Positions 24,169-38,326 are shown, counted from the stretch's first letter. The stretch: DNA of 64,000 bases from Uloborus plumipes (GCA_038373865.1 JAXGGA010001708.1:1-64000); one strand, 5' to 3'. Notes: generated from the letters alone by a model not told the origin. A program made the numbers and translations.

Positions 24169-26157
24169 GAAATTCTCATTCTGATACTTTTCTTTTTTAA
24201 AGCAGTTACAGAGCTGATACTCTAGTTAATGTTTTTGCTCATATCATAAAGTTTAAACATAGTTTGTATTAAGACATTTTGATTTTCTATGAAACCTGTT
24301 CAATTTTCGTTTTGAAGTTGCTTTTAAATATTGCATCTTTGATAGCTGCTTTGAACTTTCCTTTTCTAGGCAGTTATCGTAAAGATGATATTCTAGGTTA
24401 TAACTATTCCTAAATTCAAAGGCTCATCTTCACAATTAGAGCAAGAGCTCGTGAGTGCCAAACCTACTTCATAGTATAAAGGTCCAAAACTTTTCTTTGT
24501 ACTCACGCCACAGAAGGTAAAACCGATTCGCTATTTAATAAGCTGAGTCGACTTGCGAGATGTGCTTATGCAGAAAATTTTGGGTCTTTACAATATGAGG
24601 TCGGTCCGTCAATCATGGGATCTTGGACTTAAGCGCTAGTATCATTACCAGTGTTTCGGCCGTGCGAACCGAATTTTTCACTACGAAACTGATTTTTGGA
24701 ATCCGTTGTCATGACAGCAAGCGAATCATCGGCTTCCGTCACCGTTGTAGAATGCTGGATGTCGTTGGTGCCGTAAGCTGTCCGATTTTTTGGTAGCAAA
24801 TTCGTTGGCTTTTGCCATGGGCGCGCTCTTTCTAGTTATCGGGGGAATAACTTCACATATTTTTTGGAAGGAGCTAGTGCGAATGTTCGAAATTTATCAC
24901 TTTCGCCCGTCACGTCCGAAAAATCACTCCGTTCGGACGGAACGGTCGCAATGTGAATAGAACTTAAAAGGGTTCATATAATTTTATGTGTATCTTTGTG
25001 TAAAACTTAATGTCATTTGCAGTTTTTGCCCTTCATTTTAACCAAATGATATTGGAGTTAAAACAGCTGCATTCTTATCCATCAAAATGTTTACACATTT
25101 AAGATTGGAATGACGCATGCAATTTTCATGCAATAATTTACTCTTTTTCCATGTTTTATCCATATGTTAACTTTTTGCATGTTAAAAGCTCGATATTGCT
25201 CCCCCAAAGGTCAACCCTTCAGTTTACTTCTCCTAAAAGTGAGTTAATTGGGTTTAAAGCAGTTGCGCTCAGACTGGGATACGTATATAATGAATGAAAG
25301 AACAGCGGAGCCCCTTTTCAACTCATTTAATAAGATAGAAAGAGTGAAGTGGGATTGAAAATGATATTGCGAAAAGGCAATCATCATAAACTCAGGACAC
25401 CGCTGCTTTCGAGAAGTCGGTCGAAGTTTTGTAAAGCCTCCTCGTAAAAGCTTGCCGATGTATCGAACATCGTATTGGAAATTGTGTGACGTATATGTCT
25501 TTCGAAAGGGTGTAAAATAAATTGGATTAGCGTAACGTACTACTGAGGAGATTGTGCACAATGTCGTCTGATAATGCTGCGAAAATTCCAAATCAAGGGC
25601 TAAGTTACTTAGTAGGAGGTCATAATAGCTAATGAATATATTACCCGCGGCTTTATCCTAGTTCATCCACGCGTGAAAACGCATTTGCAAAAATAACCCG
25701 ATAAGTATCTATAAATATTGCGATACATGTACTTTCGAGAAAATCAGTAGTGGAAAATAATCCCGATGTTTTGAGTTTTATGTATTCCAGCTTTTTACAT
25801 TACGATATTTATGTCAAGAATTATTTTGCACAAAATGAGTTTACATAAACACTTCAATTGAGGACCTGTGCTATTAACATATGTACAGAATAATATATGG
25901 ACTTCGTAAGATTGGGAAAACGTGCTTAATATTTATTATTCTTCTCTTTGATCACTATTTTTCCTGAATAAATGTCCCTGCGTTACTGAATTTGTACAAA
26001 ATAATAAAATAATTCATTTAATCTGTGACAAAGGAGTTGTTTTATGTTTAAAAAAAGTCAAAACGATGTGAAACAAAAAATGTTAATGTTCAATTTTCAG
26101 TAATTTAAAATGGCAAACTTTAGAATTTCATGATTACTGATTATAGTATATACTATA
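24169..26157. other. No gene recognised; GC-richer patch at 24590-24960
   Basis: About 2 kb. The patch at 24590-24960 is GC-richer and contains a CGTCCGAA...TTCGGACG inverted motif near 24916-24940, which might be the end of a decayed element. The 115-codon minus frame 25244-25591 includes the peptide FMMIAF, also seen in a minus frame at about 33040; both reflect a shared short DNA motif (GCAATCATCATAAAC). I do not call either a gene. Confidence 0.45.
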
Positions 26158-26807
26158 CAGGGTGTCCACTCCAATCGTGGAACAATAGCTAATTTCTAAA
26201 CCGTTAGAGATAAGCATATAGTTTATTTAGGAAAAAATCTCCAAATTATGAAAGGAATTTTGGGTCTATTCAATGTTTTTCAAAAAATCAAATTTTGAAA
26301 GAGTTACGAAATTTAAATTTTTATACAGCCCCCATTCCTATCAATCATATTTAGTAAAACCTTCTTGACACTGTAGCGTTTAAAACTAAAAAAAAATCAC
26401 TCTTCTACCACAAAAATTGACCGAGTTATGACGTTTTGAAAAATCAAGATTTTGAATGATTTTGCATACGGTCCCTTAAGCGATCTCTAGATGACGTCAT
26501 GAAATAATGCAAAATTTTGATTTTTCAAAACGTCATAACTCCGTCAATTTTTGTCGTAGAAGAGTGATTTTTTTTTAGTTTTAAACGTTACAGTGTCAAG
26601 AATGTTTTACTAAATATGATTGATAGGACTGGGGGGCTGTATAAAAATTTAAATTTCGTAACTCTTTCAAAATTTGATTTTTTGAAAAACATTGAATAGA
26701 CCCAAAATTCCTTTCATAATTTGGAGAATTTTTCCTAAATAAACTATATGCTTATCTCTAACGGTTTAGAAATTAGCTATTGGTCCACGATTGGAGTGGA
26801 CACCCTG
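26158..26807. mobile_element. Palindromic MITE, copy 1 (650 bp)
   Basis: The ends are CAGGGTGTCCACTCCAATCG and its reverse complement, flanked by TA on both sides (Tc1/mariner-type target). Almost the whole element is one inverted repeat: arms of about 300 bp (26158 to about 26455 and about 26510-26807) with a central spacer of about 55 bp containing TACGGTCCCTTAAGCGATC and TGACGTCA (26492-26499). No coding capacity. The same family recurs at 46483-47133 with its centre in the opposite orientation. Confidence 0.92.
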
Positions 26808-27636
26808 TATATTACAAAATACATTGTTCTCCGTGTTTTTAAAGAAGGATGATAAGCAAAGAATTAATGTAATTTTTGAATGTAAGGAAAATTTTCTCCT
26901 AAAATTATTCAAATAGATATAGTATATTAAATCCCTTCCAGAGAAATATTCTATACTGTTTATAAGTATACAGTAAAATATATTCATACTTTTTTTTTCA
27001 AGTTTTCTTTTAACTTCTGAAAAAACCTTTGTTGTTTTAAGTACGTTGATAAAGTTACATTGTTTCATCTTTTTCGTTGGATAACAGTGCTATATCAGTT
27101 ACTAATTACTTTCTAACTTATCATAATTGCAATATTGCATTTAATATACATAAAAAATACCACATAATAGGTCACCAAGGTATGGTTCTAAAATTATTTA
27201 TGAGCTCATCAAATTTACTAACATAATAAAATTGAAGGAAAAAAATAATCAAAAATACCAAAAAAAAAAAACACGTCAAGATTCTGAATTTTTAGCAAAA
27301 TTTAATTTTTGCACTGTCAACTAATGCAACAATTAAATTTGAAAAAAATTCTATCTAATAGCCATGTACATTTTTATGCAAAAGTACGTGTCGTACGCAC
27401 CAAATGAATACTAGACAATTTGCAATTTGCATTAGTATTGATTTCAAAGTGACTTCCCAGGGGCCCAAAACCAAAAGCCCATATTTTTGAAACGTAACCT
27501 TGATATGTACCATAAAATGCAAATATTTACTTCTCTGTTGTTTTAGGATATTATAGGCAAAGAGACATCTCTTCTGTCACTACAACGAGAATAATTAACT
27601 TCACTGTTATACTCGTGTATATATATACCTATACCT

Positions 27637-27640
<4 letters not shown>
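26808..27640. other. AT-rich spacer
   Basis: Nothing recognisable beyond A/T-rich tracts. Confidence 0.55.

Positions 27641-27721
<81 letters not shown>
27641..27721. repeat. TA microsatellite (about 80 bp)
   Basis: Uninterrupted AT dinucleotide array ending exactly at the 3' terminus of the Helitron. Confidence 0.95.
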
Positions 27722-27722
<1 letters not shown>

Positions 27723-28098
27723 TAGCTGACCCGGCCATGCGTTGCTGTGGCTAAGGTATGGGTTAAACTATAATGTTTCAATAGAAACGAAAAACTTTAT
27801 TACCGTTATAAAGATCAACTTTATATAAATATGAATTCGAGGTCAAAATATGAAAAAAATCGAACAAAAATTTCCTAAGTTTGCTAGAAACAAAAAATCA
27901 ACAAAAAATGTAGCATTTTAGTACTTAGAAATATTATATTCAAGCTTATAGCAATTAAGTTAATTAAAAATTTGCTAATTGCTATTGTAACATTTTATTT
28001 TTTAATGTTGCATTTTATTTTTTAATAATGTAGGTAGGGTAGATAATTAACCAATATTATTTGTTATTTTTTGAATTATAAGCATTTTTAATTTCAGT

Positions 28099-28554
28099 TT
28101 AACTCAACACTAATCGGAGCACAATATTCTTTGTTAATCTGTCTATTGTAAACAAAAATAGATTGGACGGTTTTCCCACACGGGAGCAAGCGACCTATAG
28201 TTGCCCATGGGAAAAACATGGATTTTCTAAATCCAAACCGCAAATTGACATTGTTTGTCCTTGGGACTTATTAATGGACATGGCGAAAGCTAAACGAATG
28301 GGAAAATGTAGCCTTTTGAAGGGTATTAAAGATTCTGACGGTGTCATTGGGATACGTGGCAACAGAACTACTTCATCTTTAAACTTGCTAGTCAAAATGA
28401 TTGCCTCAATAATGTTCCCGGTGATTTTTTTGAATACTAAACGCGTACCATTGCATAATCTCGGTGGATTTAAATTACGTAGAAGAACTATGGGTGAACC
28501 AATTTTTAACCGCAGATTATGTGGTGGCATTCAGGGTATGTCTAAAGAATTTTA
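28099..28554 (-). pseudogene. Helitron helicase (PIF1-like) C-terminal remnant
   Basis: The minus-strand reading gives the end of a Helitron RepHel protein. It has [20 protein letters not shown], then NGTRLV, then PRIPM, then the helicase motif [13 protein letters not shown], then FSHGQL and VACSRVGKPSNLF. The family normally has G before MPPH and Y after SHGQL; here both codons are stops (TGA 28531-28533, TAG 28192-28194). The frame otherwise stays open to TAA at 28099-28101. N-terminal Rep domain, zinc finger and helicase motifs I-IV are missing: just upstream (above 28555) the tandem array begins. The open plus-strand frame 28163-28555 is its shadow. Confidence 0.9.
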
Positions 28555-28559
28555 GCCAA

Positions 28560-31500
28560 GAATACAGAAAAGCTGGTAACTAAATAGATAATTTGCAATA
28601 AAAAATATATTGCGGTCCTAAATTGAGATAAAAACTATTCCATCATTTAAGTCGGACCAAACTGAAACTGCGTGCAAAATTTGGTTAAAATCGGTCCAGT
28701 AGCTGAAGACACCAATTGGACACAAACACAGAGACGCGTAATTTTTATATATTATAAGACAGAATAAGAAAGATTATTACTTGTTTACTGCTCTCCAGAA
28801 GCTGCCAGAACGTGTGCTTTATGTCGCTCAGCCATGGAGGTGTCAAAAAAGGCTTAGTAAAAAGGCTTAGCCAAGAACACAGAAAAGCTGGTAGCTAAAT
28901 ATCTAATTTGCAGTAAAAATTATATTGCGGTCCTAAATTAAGATAAAAACTATCCTATCATTTACGTTGGACCAAACTGAAACTGCGTGTAAAATTTGGT
29001 TAAAATCGGTTCAGTAGCTGAGGAATCCATTGGCCACAAACACAGGGACACGTAATTTTTATATATTAAGATATTACCTGTTTACTGCGCTCCGGAAGCT
29101 GTCAGAACGTGTGCTTTATGTCGCTCAGCCATGGAGGTGTCAAAAAAGGCTTAAATAAAAGGCTTAGTAAAAAGGTTTAGCCAAGAACACAGAAAAGCTG
29201 GTAGCTAAATACATAATTTGCAATTAAAAATACATTGCGGTCCTAAATTGAGATAAAAACTATCCTATCATTTAAGTTGGACCAAACTGAAACTGCGTGT
29301 AAAATTTGGTTAAAATCGGTTCAGTAGCTGAGAAGTCCATTGGCCACACAGGGACACGTAATTTTTATATATTAAGATAAGAGAGAATAAGAAAGATTAT
29401 TACTTGTTTACTGCTCTCCAGAAGCTGCCAGAACGTGTGCTTTATGTCGCTCAGCCATAGAGGTGTCAAAAAAGGCTTAGTAAAAAGGCTTAGCCAAGAA
29501 CACAGAAAAGCTGGTAGCTAAATACCTAATTTGCAGTAAAAATTATATTGCGGTCCTAAATTGAGATAAAAACTATCCTATCATTTAAGTTGGACCAAAC
29601 TGAAACTGCGTGTAAAATTTGGTTAAAATCGGTTCAGTAGCTGAGGAATCCATTGGCCACAAACACAGGGACACGTAATTTTTATATATTATGATATTAC
29701 CTGTTTACTGCGCTCCGGAAGCTGTCAGAACGTGTGCTTTATGTCGCTCAGCAATGGAGGTGTCAAAAAAGGCTTAGCAAAAAGGCTTAGTAAAAAGGTT
29801 TAGCCAAGAACACAGAAAAGCTGGTAGCTAAATACATAATTTGCAATTAAAAATACATTGCGGTCCTAAATTGAGATCTAAACTATCCTATCATTTAAGT
29901 TGGACCAATCTGAAACTGCGTGCAAAATTTGGTTACAATCGGTTCAGTAATTGAGGAGTCCATTGGCCACAAACACAGGGACACGTAATTTTTATATATT
30001 AAGATATTACCTGTTTACGGCGCTCCGGAAGCTGTCAGAACGTGTGCTTTATGTCGCTCAGCCATGGAGGTGTCAAAAAAGGCTTAGTAAAAAGGTTTAG
30101 CCAAGAACACAGAAAAGCTGGTAGCTAAATACATAATTTGCAATTATACATTGCGGTCCTAAATTGAGATAAAAACTATCCTATCATTTAAGTTGGACCA
30201 AACTGAAACTGCGTGAAAATTTGGTTACAATCGGTTCAGTAATTGAGGAGTCCATTGGCCACAAACACAGGGACACGTAATTTTTATATATTAAGATAAG
30301 ACAGAATAAGAAAGATTATTACTTGTTTACTGCTCTCCAGAAGCTGCCAGAACGTGTGCTTTATGTCGCTCAGCCATGGAGGTGTCAAAAAAGGCTTAGT
30401 AAAAAGGCTTAGCCAAGAACACAGAAAAGCTGGTAGCTAAATACCTAATTTGCAGTAAAAATTATATTGCGGTCCTAAATTAAGATAAAAACTATCCTAT
30501 CATTTACGTTGGACCAAACTGAAACTGCGTGTAAAATTTGGTTAAAATCGGTTCAGTAGCTGAGGAATCCATTGGCCACAAACACAGGGACACGTAATTT
30601 TTATATATTAAGATATTACCTGTTTACTGCGCTCCGGAAGCTGTCAGAACGTGTGCTTTATGTCGCTCAGCCATGGAGGTGTCAAAAAAGGCTTAGTAAA
30701 AAGGCTTAGTAAAAAGGTTTAGCCAAGAACACAGAAAAGCTGGTAGCTAAATACATAATTTGCAATTAAAAATACATTGCGGTCCTAAATTGAGATAAAA
30801 ACTATCCTATCATTTAAGTTGGACCAAACTGAAACTGCGTGTAAAATTTGGTTAAAATCGGTTCAGTAGCTGAGAAGTCCATTGGCCACAAACACAGGGA
30901 CACGTAATTTTTATATATTAAGAAGATAAGAAAGATTATTGCTTGTTTACTGCGCTCCAGAAGCTGCCAGAACGTGTGCTTTATGTCGCTCAGCCATGGA
31001 GGTGTCAAAAAAGGCTTAGTAAAAAGGCTTAGCCAAGAACACAGAAAAGCTGGTAGCTAAATACACAATTTGCAATAAAAAATATATTGCGGTCCTGAAT
31101 TGAGATAAAAACTATGCTATCATTTAAGTTGGACCAAACTGAAACTGCGTGTAAAATTTGGTTAAAATAGGTTCAGTAGCTGAGGAGTCCATTGGCCACA
31201 AACACAGGGACACGTAATTTTTATATATTAAGACATTACCTGTTTACTGCGCTCCGGAAGCTGTCAGAACGTGTGCTTTATGTCGCTCAGCCATGGAGGT
31301 GTCAAAAAAGGCTTAGTAAAAAGGTTTAGCCAAGAACACAGAAAAGCTGGTAGCTAAATACATAATTTGCAATTAAAAATACATTGCGGTCCTAAATTGA
31401 GATATAAACTATCCTATCATTTAAGTTGGACCAAACTGAAACTGCGTGCAAAATTTGGTTACAATCGGTTCAGTAATTGAGGAGTCCATTGGCCACAAAC

Positions 31501-32139
31501 ACAGGGACACGTAATTTTTATATATTAAGATGATATTACCTGTTTACTGCGCTCCGGAAGCTGTCAGAACGTGTGCTTTATGTCGCTCAGCAATGGAGGT
31601 GTCAAAAAAGGCTTAGTAAAAAGGCTTAGTAAAAAGGTTTAGCCAAGAACACAGAAAAGCTGGTAGCTAAATACATAATTTGCAATTGAAAATACATTGC
31701 GGTCCTAAATTGAGATCTAAACTATCCTATCATTTAAGTTGGACCAATCTGAAACTGCGTGCAAAATTTGGTTACAATCGGTTCAGTAATTGAGGAGTCC
31801 ATTGGCCACAAACACAGGGACACGTAATTTTTATATATTAAGATATTACCTGTTTACTGCGCTCCGGAAGCTGTCAGAACGTGTGCTTTATGTCGCTCAG
31901 CCATGGAGGTGTCAAAAAAGGCTTAGTAAAAAGGTTTAGCCAAGAACACAGAAAAGCTGGTAGCTAAATACATAATTTGCAATTAAAATACATTGCGGTC
32001 CTAAATTGAGATATAAACTATCTTATCATTTAAGTTGGACCAAACTGAAACTGCGTGCAAAATTTGGTTACAATCGGTTCAGTAATTGAGGAGTCCATTG
32101 GCTACAAACACAGGGACACGTAATTTTTATATATTAAGA
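28560..32139 (-). repeat. Twelve tandem copies of the Helitron 5' end, about 293-317 bp each
   Basis: Copies, read on the minus strand, start with TCTTAATATATAAAAATTAC or a close variant at 32139, 31843, 31530, 31233, 30923, 30613, 30296, 30003, 29694, 29377, 29071 and 28759. Each runs through GTGTCCCTGTGTTTGTGGCC, CCGATTTTAACCAAATTTTA, TAGGACCGCAAT and GGTGTCAAAAAAGGC-type landmarks. Two junction variants exist: one with TATTACCTGTTTACTGCGCTCC on the plus strand, the other with a GAATAAGAAAGATTATTACT segment (next to the starts at 28759, 29377, 30296 and, shortened, 30923). The frames inside (for example 30814-31008) are not genes. Confidence 0.95.
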
Positions 32140-32152
32140 TATTTATTTATTA

Positions 32153-33467
<1,315 letters not shown>

Positions 33468-34220
33468 ACTTCACAGCTTATGTCCCCCCAAAAAAGCCAC
33501 TAGTTTAATCTTTTGTTAACAGGAGCTGCGATTCCCCCCTTCAATCGGCTTTTGTTCGACGTTTGATGGTATTGTAGGCATTTATAATAGAATTTGTTAA
33601 ATAGGAGAAATATTATTGAGTTACTTTATTTTAACAAAATCTAAAACATATTAGTCAGGGGTAATATTATGATTATTAAGAGTGATAGAATGACCCAGTG
33701 CAATCCTTCTTCTCACTTCACAGCTTATGTCCCCCCAAAAAAGCCACTTGCTTAATCTTTTGTTAACAGGAGCTGTGCCTCTCCCCTTCAATCGGCTTTT
33801 GTTAGACGTTTGATGGTATTGTAGGCATTTATATTAGAATTTGTTAAATAGGAGAAACATTGTTGAGTTAGTTATTTTAACAAAATCTAAAAGATATTAG
33901 TCAGGGGTAATATTATGATTATTAAGAGTGATAGAATGACCCAGTGCACTCCTTCTTCTCACTTCACAGCTTATGTCCCCCCAAAAAAGCCACTTGTTTA
34001 ATCTTTTGTTAACAGGAGCTGCGCCTCCCCCCTTCAATCGGCTTTTGTTAGACGTTTGATGGTATTGTAGGCATTTATATTAGAATTTGTTAAATAGGAG
34101 AAACATTGTTGAGTTACGTTATTTTAACAAAATAAGACTCATTTATACTCTTCTAAAACATATTAGTCAGGGGTAATATTATGATTACTAAGAGTGATAG
34201 AATGACCCAGTGCGCTCCTC
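33468..34220. repeat. Three tandem copies of a 246-bp unit
   Basis: Copies start at TCACAGCTTATGTCCCCCCA at 33471, 33718 and 33964 (period 247 and 246). Each ends near AGTGATAGAATGACCCAGTG. The third carries an extra 20-bp stretch (AAGACTCATTTATACTCTTC, about 34133-34152). Similarity between copies is high, so the duplication is fairly recent. No coding capacity. Confidence 0.93.
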
Positions 34221-34448
34221 CGTTTATTTAACAAGTCAACTGTTTCGCGCGGCTAATGCAGTGTTAATTTTCTTTCCTTTTTGGTCTGTTTGCATTTTTG
34301 TTTTCATGTGCATATTAAAGAAAATCTATGCGAAAAAGCAATGGCTCTTTTTGCGGAAATTGAACCGATTGTCTGTTTGATACATGTAGAAAATGAAGCT
34401 GACGGCGTTTTTGAGGATAATGTTTTTGAATAGTAAATGTCGTGAATA

Positions 34449-35738
34449 CCGTAAAATGGGGTGTATAGGAACAGCGGGGTCAATCGGAACAAAACTTCCC
34501 AACCGTACAAAGAAATTCTTCATAAATATACTATTGGGTATTTTTCGCCATGCATTTTTTTTTAGAAAGGTAAGATCATAGGAAGTAGGAAAAAAATACT
34601 TTTGTCAATCTGGCAACGCTACTGGCTTCTAAAGAGGGCTGCACGTTGAATGCTAGAAAACATCACATTTTCATAGACTGCAAAACTTCATATGCAAGAA
34701 CAAACCTTCTTATATTTAAAAACTATGAGTGGTATGTTTCAATTATACATGTATCTGAACAACAGAATACCACATTAGAATTTACATTTTTTATAAATTG
34801 TGTCATAAAAGTGAAGAACTCTGAAAAATGCCATGGGAAAAAAATTTGCGGGGTGAATCGGAACACTTAGTTCTGTTGTTCCAATTCAAACTTATTTGAA
34901 GGAAATTGTTTGAAAAATCAAGATTCTAACCCCAATTCTTCTAATCAAGACAGGGACAAGGATTTATTACTGTTTATCCCTTCTCGTGAGCAACTAGATC
35001 TTAGAATGACAAAAGTTACAGATTTCAAAAGATTTTTTCTCCAGGAGACTTTTTTTTACTTAAAATAAAAGGGAGAAAGTCGCATAGACTTTATGTAGTA
35101 AACGTCCAGCACACAGACAGTGATGAATAAGCGAAAAAATCTTTCAGGACAATCCCCGAAACCCAGAAATTTCAAAAAACTAAAGAAAAGGCAGAGTTCA
35201 TCCCAGGAGATGTTATGAAAAAACTTAAGCCAAGTCACAATTGCTAGTTTTAAGGACAAGTACATATTTGTGGACGACATGAGTGACTTCCATTCATGTT
35301 AAATCTTTGCATTTCAATTCAAAAGCTTTTCTTAAAATTACTTTTCATTTTTCATAAGTTCAAAATTATTTTGAATTTTCACAAATTATAAACGTTTACT
35401 GGTACTGAAGTTATACATTTATTTGACAGTAATTATCTGTTCTTATTCTCCCCCATCAATATTACTCATGTTTGTGAGACCTATTACAGATTAAATTGAA
35501 AAAAATAAAAATTTTAACAAGTGTTCCGATTGACCCCTATCAGCGGGGTGATTCGGAACACCCATAATTTGCTATATATTTTAATAATAATTGCTCAAAA
35601 TCTTTTGTCTTTGCTTGGAATATCAAAAGTAAAGCAAGACCGAAGTTTTTACCCAAAAAATCAAATTAAAAAAAAATCTTTTAACTGCTTTTTTTACAAT
35701 CAAAGCTGAAAAGTGTTCCGATTAACCCCATTTTACGG
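34449..35738 (+). mobile_element. TA-flanked 1.29-kb element with internal end-like repeats
   Basis: Terminal inverted repeats begin CCGTAAAATGGGGT on both ends, with partial similarity continuing into a GGAACA motif. TA lies outside each end (34447-34448 and 35739-35740). The motif GGGGT(C/G)AATCGGAACA or its reverse complement recurs inside (about 34478, 34851, 35523, 35546, 35713). A relic resembling the C-terminal tail of a pogo/CENP-B-type transposase lies at 35074-35302. Tc1/mariner/pogo superfamily; degenerate. Confidence 0.8.
35074..35302 (+). pseudogene. Relic of transposase C-terminal tail
   Basis: The plus-strand frame from 35074 reads RKSHRLYVVNVQHTD, then after an in-frame TAA reads KSFRTIPETQKFQKTKEKAE and FIPGDVMKKLKP. 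After two more stops and a one-base shift it continues FKDKYIFVDDMSDF to TAA at 35300-35302. Pogo-like (CENP-B-type) transposases often end with such a module: a Y-x-V-x-V start, an F-x-x-P-x-x-D-V/I core with K-K-L-x-P, and a K/R-G/D-x-Y-x-F end. The match is of general shape and I hold it as probable. Stops and a frameshift make it inactive. Confidence 0.5.
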
Positions 35739-35756
35739 TACTTAGTTTATAATATA

Positions 35757-35988
35757 CAGGGTGGCCCAGAAGTCACTTTACAGTTTGGAAATTAAATAAC
35801 TTTTTTTTCTATTAATATATTTCTTTTTCTCTTTTCAGAGTTAAAAAATATAATCCCTGGAAATTTTTGGCATGGATAAGTTTGCAATAAAACTATAGTT
35901 AAGTAATAAAAAAGAATTAATTAAATACAGTTATTTGAGAAAAAGTTATTTAATTTTCAAAATGTAAAGTGACTTTGGGCCCACCCTG
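35757..35988. mobile_element. Small palindromic MITE (232 bp)
   Basis: Ends are CAGGGTGGCCCAGAAGTCAC and, inverted, CAGGGTGGGCCCAAAGTCAC, flanked by TA on both sides. Inverted similarity extends about 60 bp inward (AAATTAAATAACTTTTT and its complement). The CAGGGTG start is shared with the 650-bp MITEs at 26158 and 46483, but the rest differs, so it is a separate family. Confidence 0.85.
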
Positions 35989-38326
35989 TATTCAGTTTGA
36001 ACTCACAATATGGATTTCACGTTTCCCTGTTTTAGTATTAGAAGGGTGTATAAATTCTAAGCAGTTAACTGCGTTAAATCAAAACACACTGTCACGTACA
36101 TCGATTGAAACTAAAATGTATTTATGTATACTGAGGCAAATAATGAATACTGTTTACTAATGAGTAACCTTATTTATTTTTCTTCTCAATATAACAGACA
36201 TATTTAAATTTTTGTAAAAATATTCCAATGACTATTGATTTAAGCTTAAGATACGTTCACTTTCAAAAATATTATTAAATTATAAACTATTGGTTAAACT
36301 GAAATGCCTAAATGTACACGATAGAAACTTTATTTCCTTGAATTTCATTTACAATACACTTTTGAAAATTTAAAATTGACGTTGTTTGTCATTATAAAGC
36401 CCATTCTTAATACAGAGAAACTACTTATGCGTCATGATCAAGGTTAAATAATTGTTATAAATTGTAGAGTGTGACTAGCAATGAATCAAATCACTCAATT
36501 TATGCTCAGTTTGCATTAAATTTAGTGTTTTGAGAGATATTTCTGCCGGAATATAATGGCCTTTAATAAATGTTTTAGCACAATTTCAGTTAGCCAGAAA
36601 TCAAAGAAATAATTTTGGACATTTCATGTAAGCAAATAATTAAAAGAAACAAATGAAGGCATCCATTTTTTGTTTCACGCCGTTATTTTTTTATTCTATA
36701 AATAAAAATATTGAAGTTGCGTATGTGTAGATCTACGTCTCGGGTTCATCAAGCCGCTTAGTGAGAATTTTTATTCGAGACTCAATCAAAGGTTTTAACT
36801 ATTTATGCCCTGACTGGCCCAAAAGTACCGCGTACATTTATTTATTATTATGAACCGAATATGGCTGGAATCCTGCGGGTACTTGAAAGTGATATTCTTT
36901 GTACTTTGCTGAGAAGTTGACAGTTGATGTCAGCGATTGGAATTTTTTTTTAGTGGCTAGTACTGGTTCTGGAGCTTAAACCCTACTGATTATTAAAAAA
37001 AATACAGACGTTTTATCTAGGCAGAGATTTCTAAGTTCAGCGCTGACCTCCAAGGAGGACAGTAACTTTTCGTAATTATGGCTCGTACAGCTTCTTTCAT
37101 AAGCTTTACTTTCAGTTATTTATGGAAGCTGTGAGTTTCAAAGGCATAACTATATTATATATTCATGATTATATTACTGGTTTTGCTCTGAAAAGTTAAC
37201 GTTAAAAGTAGATTTCAACAGATTTGCTAAACGAACTAATAAATTTGCATTTTAATGATTTATTTTTCTCATGCATTTTTGAGTATGTACGCCGCAGCCT
37301 GACTTGACAAATACAAAAAAATGCTCAGTCATTCTTTTTCAAAATATTGAACGAGGTTATACTTTAAGAAAAGAAAATTCCTTACAAGTCGAGACAAGAA
37401 CCGAGATTTAAGGACCGATGGTTTAGATTTTATTAAAAGAAAACTACGAATTTTTATTAGAAATCGCTGTTTTTCTTAACTTTACCCATTTTAAGGCATG
37501 TACTGATATTATCCCATTCAGCTAAAACTTTTCAAATCTCATTTTATAGCCTATTGACTCATTTTAGGTTGGTGCCGCAAAAGAATAAAAAAAAATCCCA
37601 TGTACTTTGTGACCATACTAACGGGGCAGATTCTAATAATTCCGTTTATGGGGAATTCCTCAAATCAATTCCAATAATCACATTTTAATATGCTTCCGAG
37701 CAACTGAGGATGCAGTCATCACGATTCCAGTCATTTTCACGCTGGAGCCAAGCACCATAAATCTTCACGCTCAAGTTGCTTTTGCTACTTAGTAAAAGTG
37801 AGATTAATTAGAGATACTGTAATACCATACCCCCTAGCTTAGACCAGGTTCATTATTCAATACGTTCATGCATATCACGTACTGCAAAAATGCTTCAGAT
37901 GTTCATTTTTGAATCTCCCAGAGGTAAAAAAATATATATATATATAAGACAAAAGATAAGGTGTCCAGAAGAATGCATGATGAGTTACGATGTTTGGGAT
38001 ACTTTAAATATATTTAAGTCAGTGTTTTTTTTTTAAATTTATTTAGAAAACATGCATTTTAGTTCGGATGGTAGGAGCATTAACTACTAAGTTGAAGAGC
38101 ATTAATCTGAAAAAGTAAACAGTTACATTCAACTGTTAAATTCTGTAAAAATAAAGCAACGGAAAAGTTTCTTTGAAATACAGAAAATTCTTTATTAAAT
38201 GAAAGTACGGTTGGTATTGAAAACGAACCAGTTTTTTGAACTGCAAATTAACTTTGACTTTTCTTTATTGTTATTACTATCATCGTTATTATTATCAGAT
38301 TATTCTGATTATTAGTATATTATTAC

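Larger units (their letters stand above)
27722..32139 (-). mobile_element. Helitron with amplified 5' terminal region (4.4 kb)
   Basis: Read on the minus strand, the element starts TCTTAATATATAAAAATTAC at 32139 (preceded by A). It ends ...GGCCGGGTCAGCTAG at 27722 (followed by T). The 5' TC, 3' CTAG and insertion between A and T are the hallmarks of Helitrons. A helicase C-terminal remnant (28099-28554, minus) lies near the 3' end, as expected. The rest, 28560-32139, is a tandem array of the 5' terminal region. The Rep (HUH nuclease) domain and most of the helicase are absent, so the element is non-autonomous. Confidence 0.85.

Noticed and set aside
25244..25591. A 115-codon minus-strand gene
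   Set aside because: Composition is unremarkable, no domain is recognised, and the only shared peptide reflects a short DNA motif also present near 33035.
28163..28555. A 130-codon plus-strand protein
   Set aside because: It is the antisense shadow of the Helitron helicase remnant, which matches its family in detail on the minus strand.
28560..32139. CRISPR array
   Set aside because: Repeats are about 300 bp without short unique spacers; the genome is eukaryotic and units are Helitron ends.
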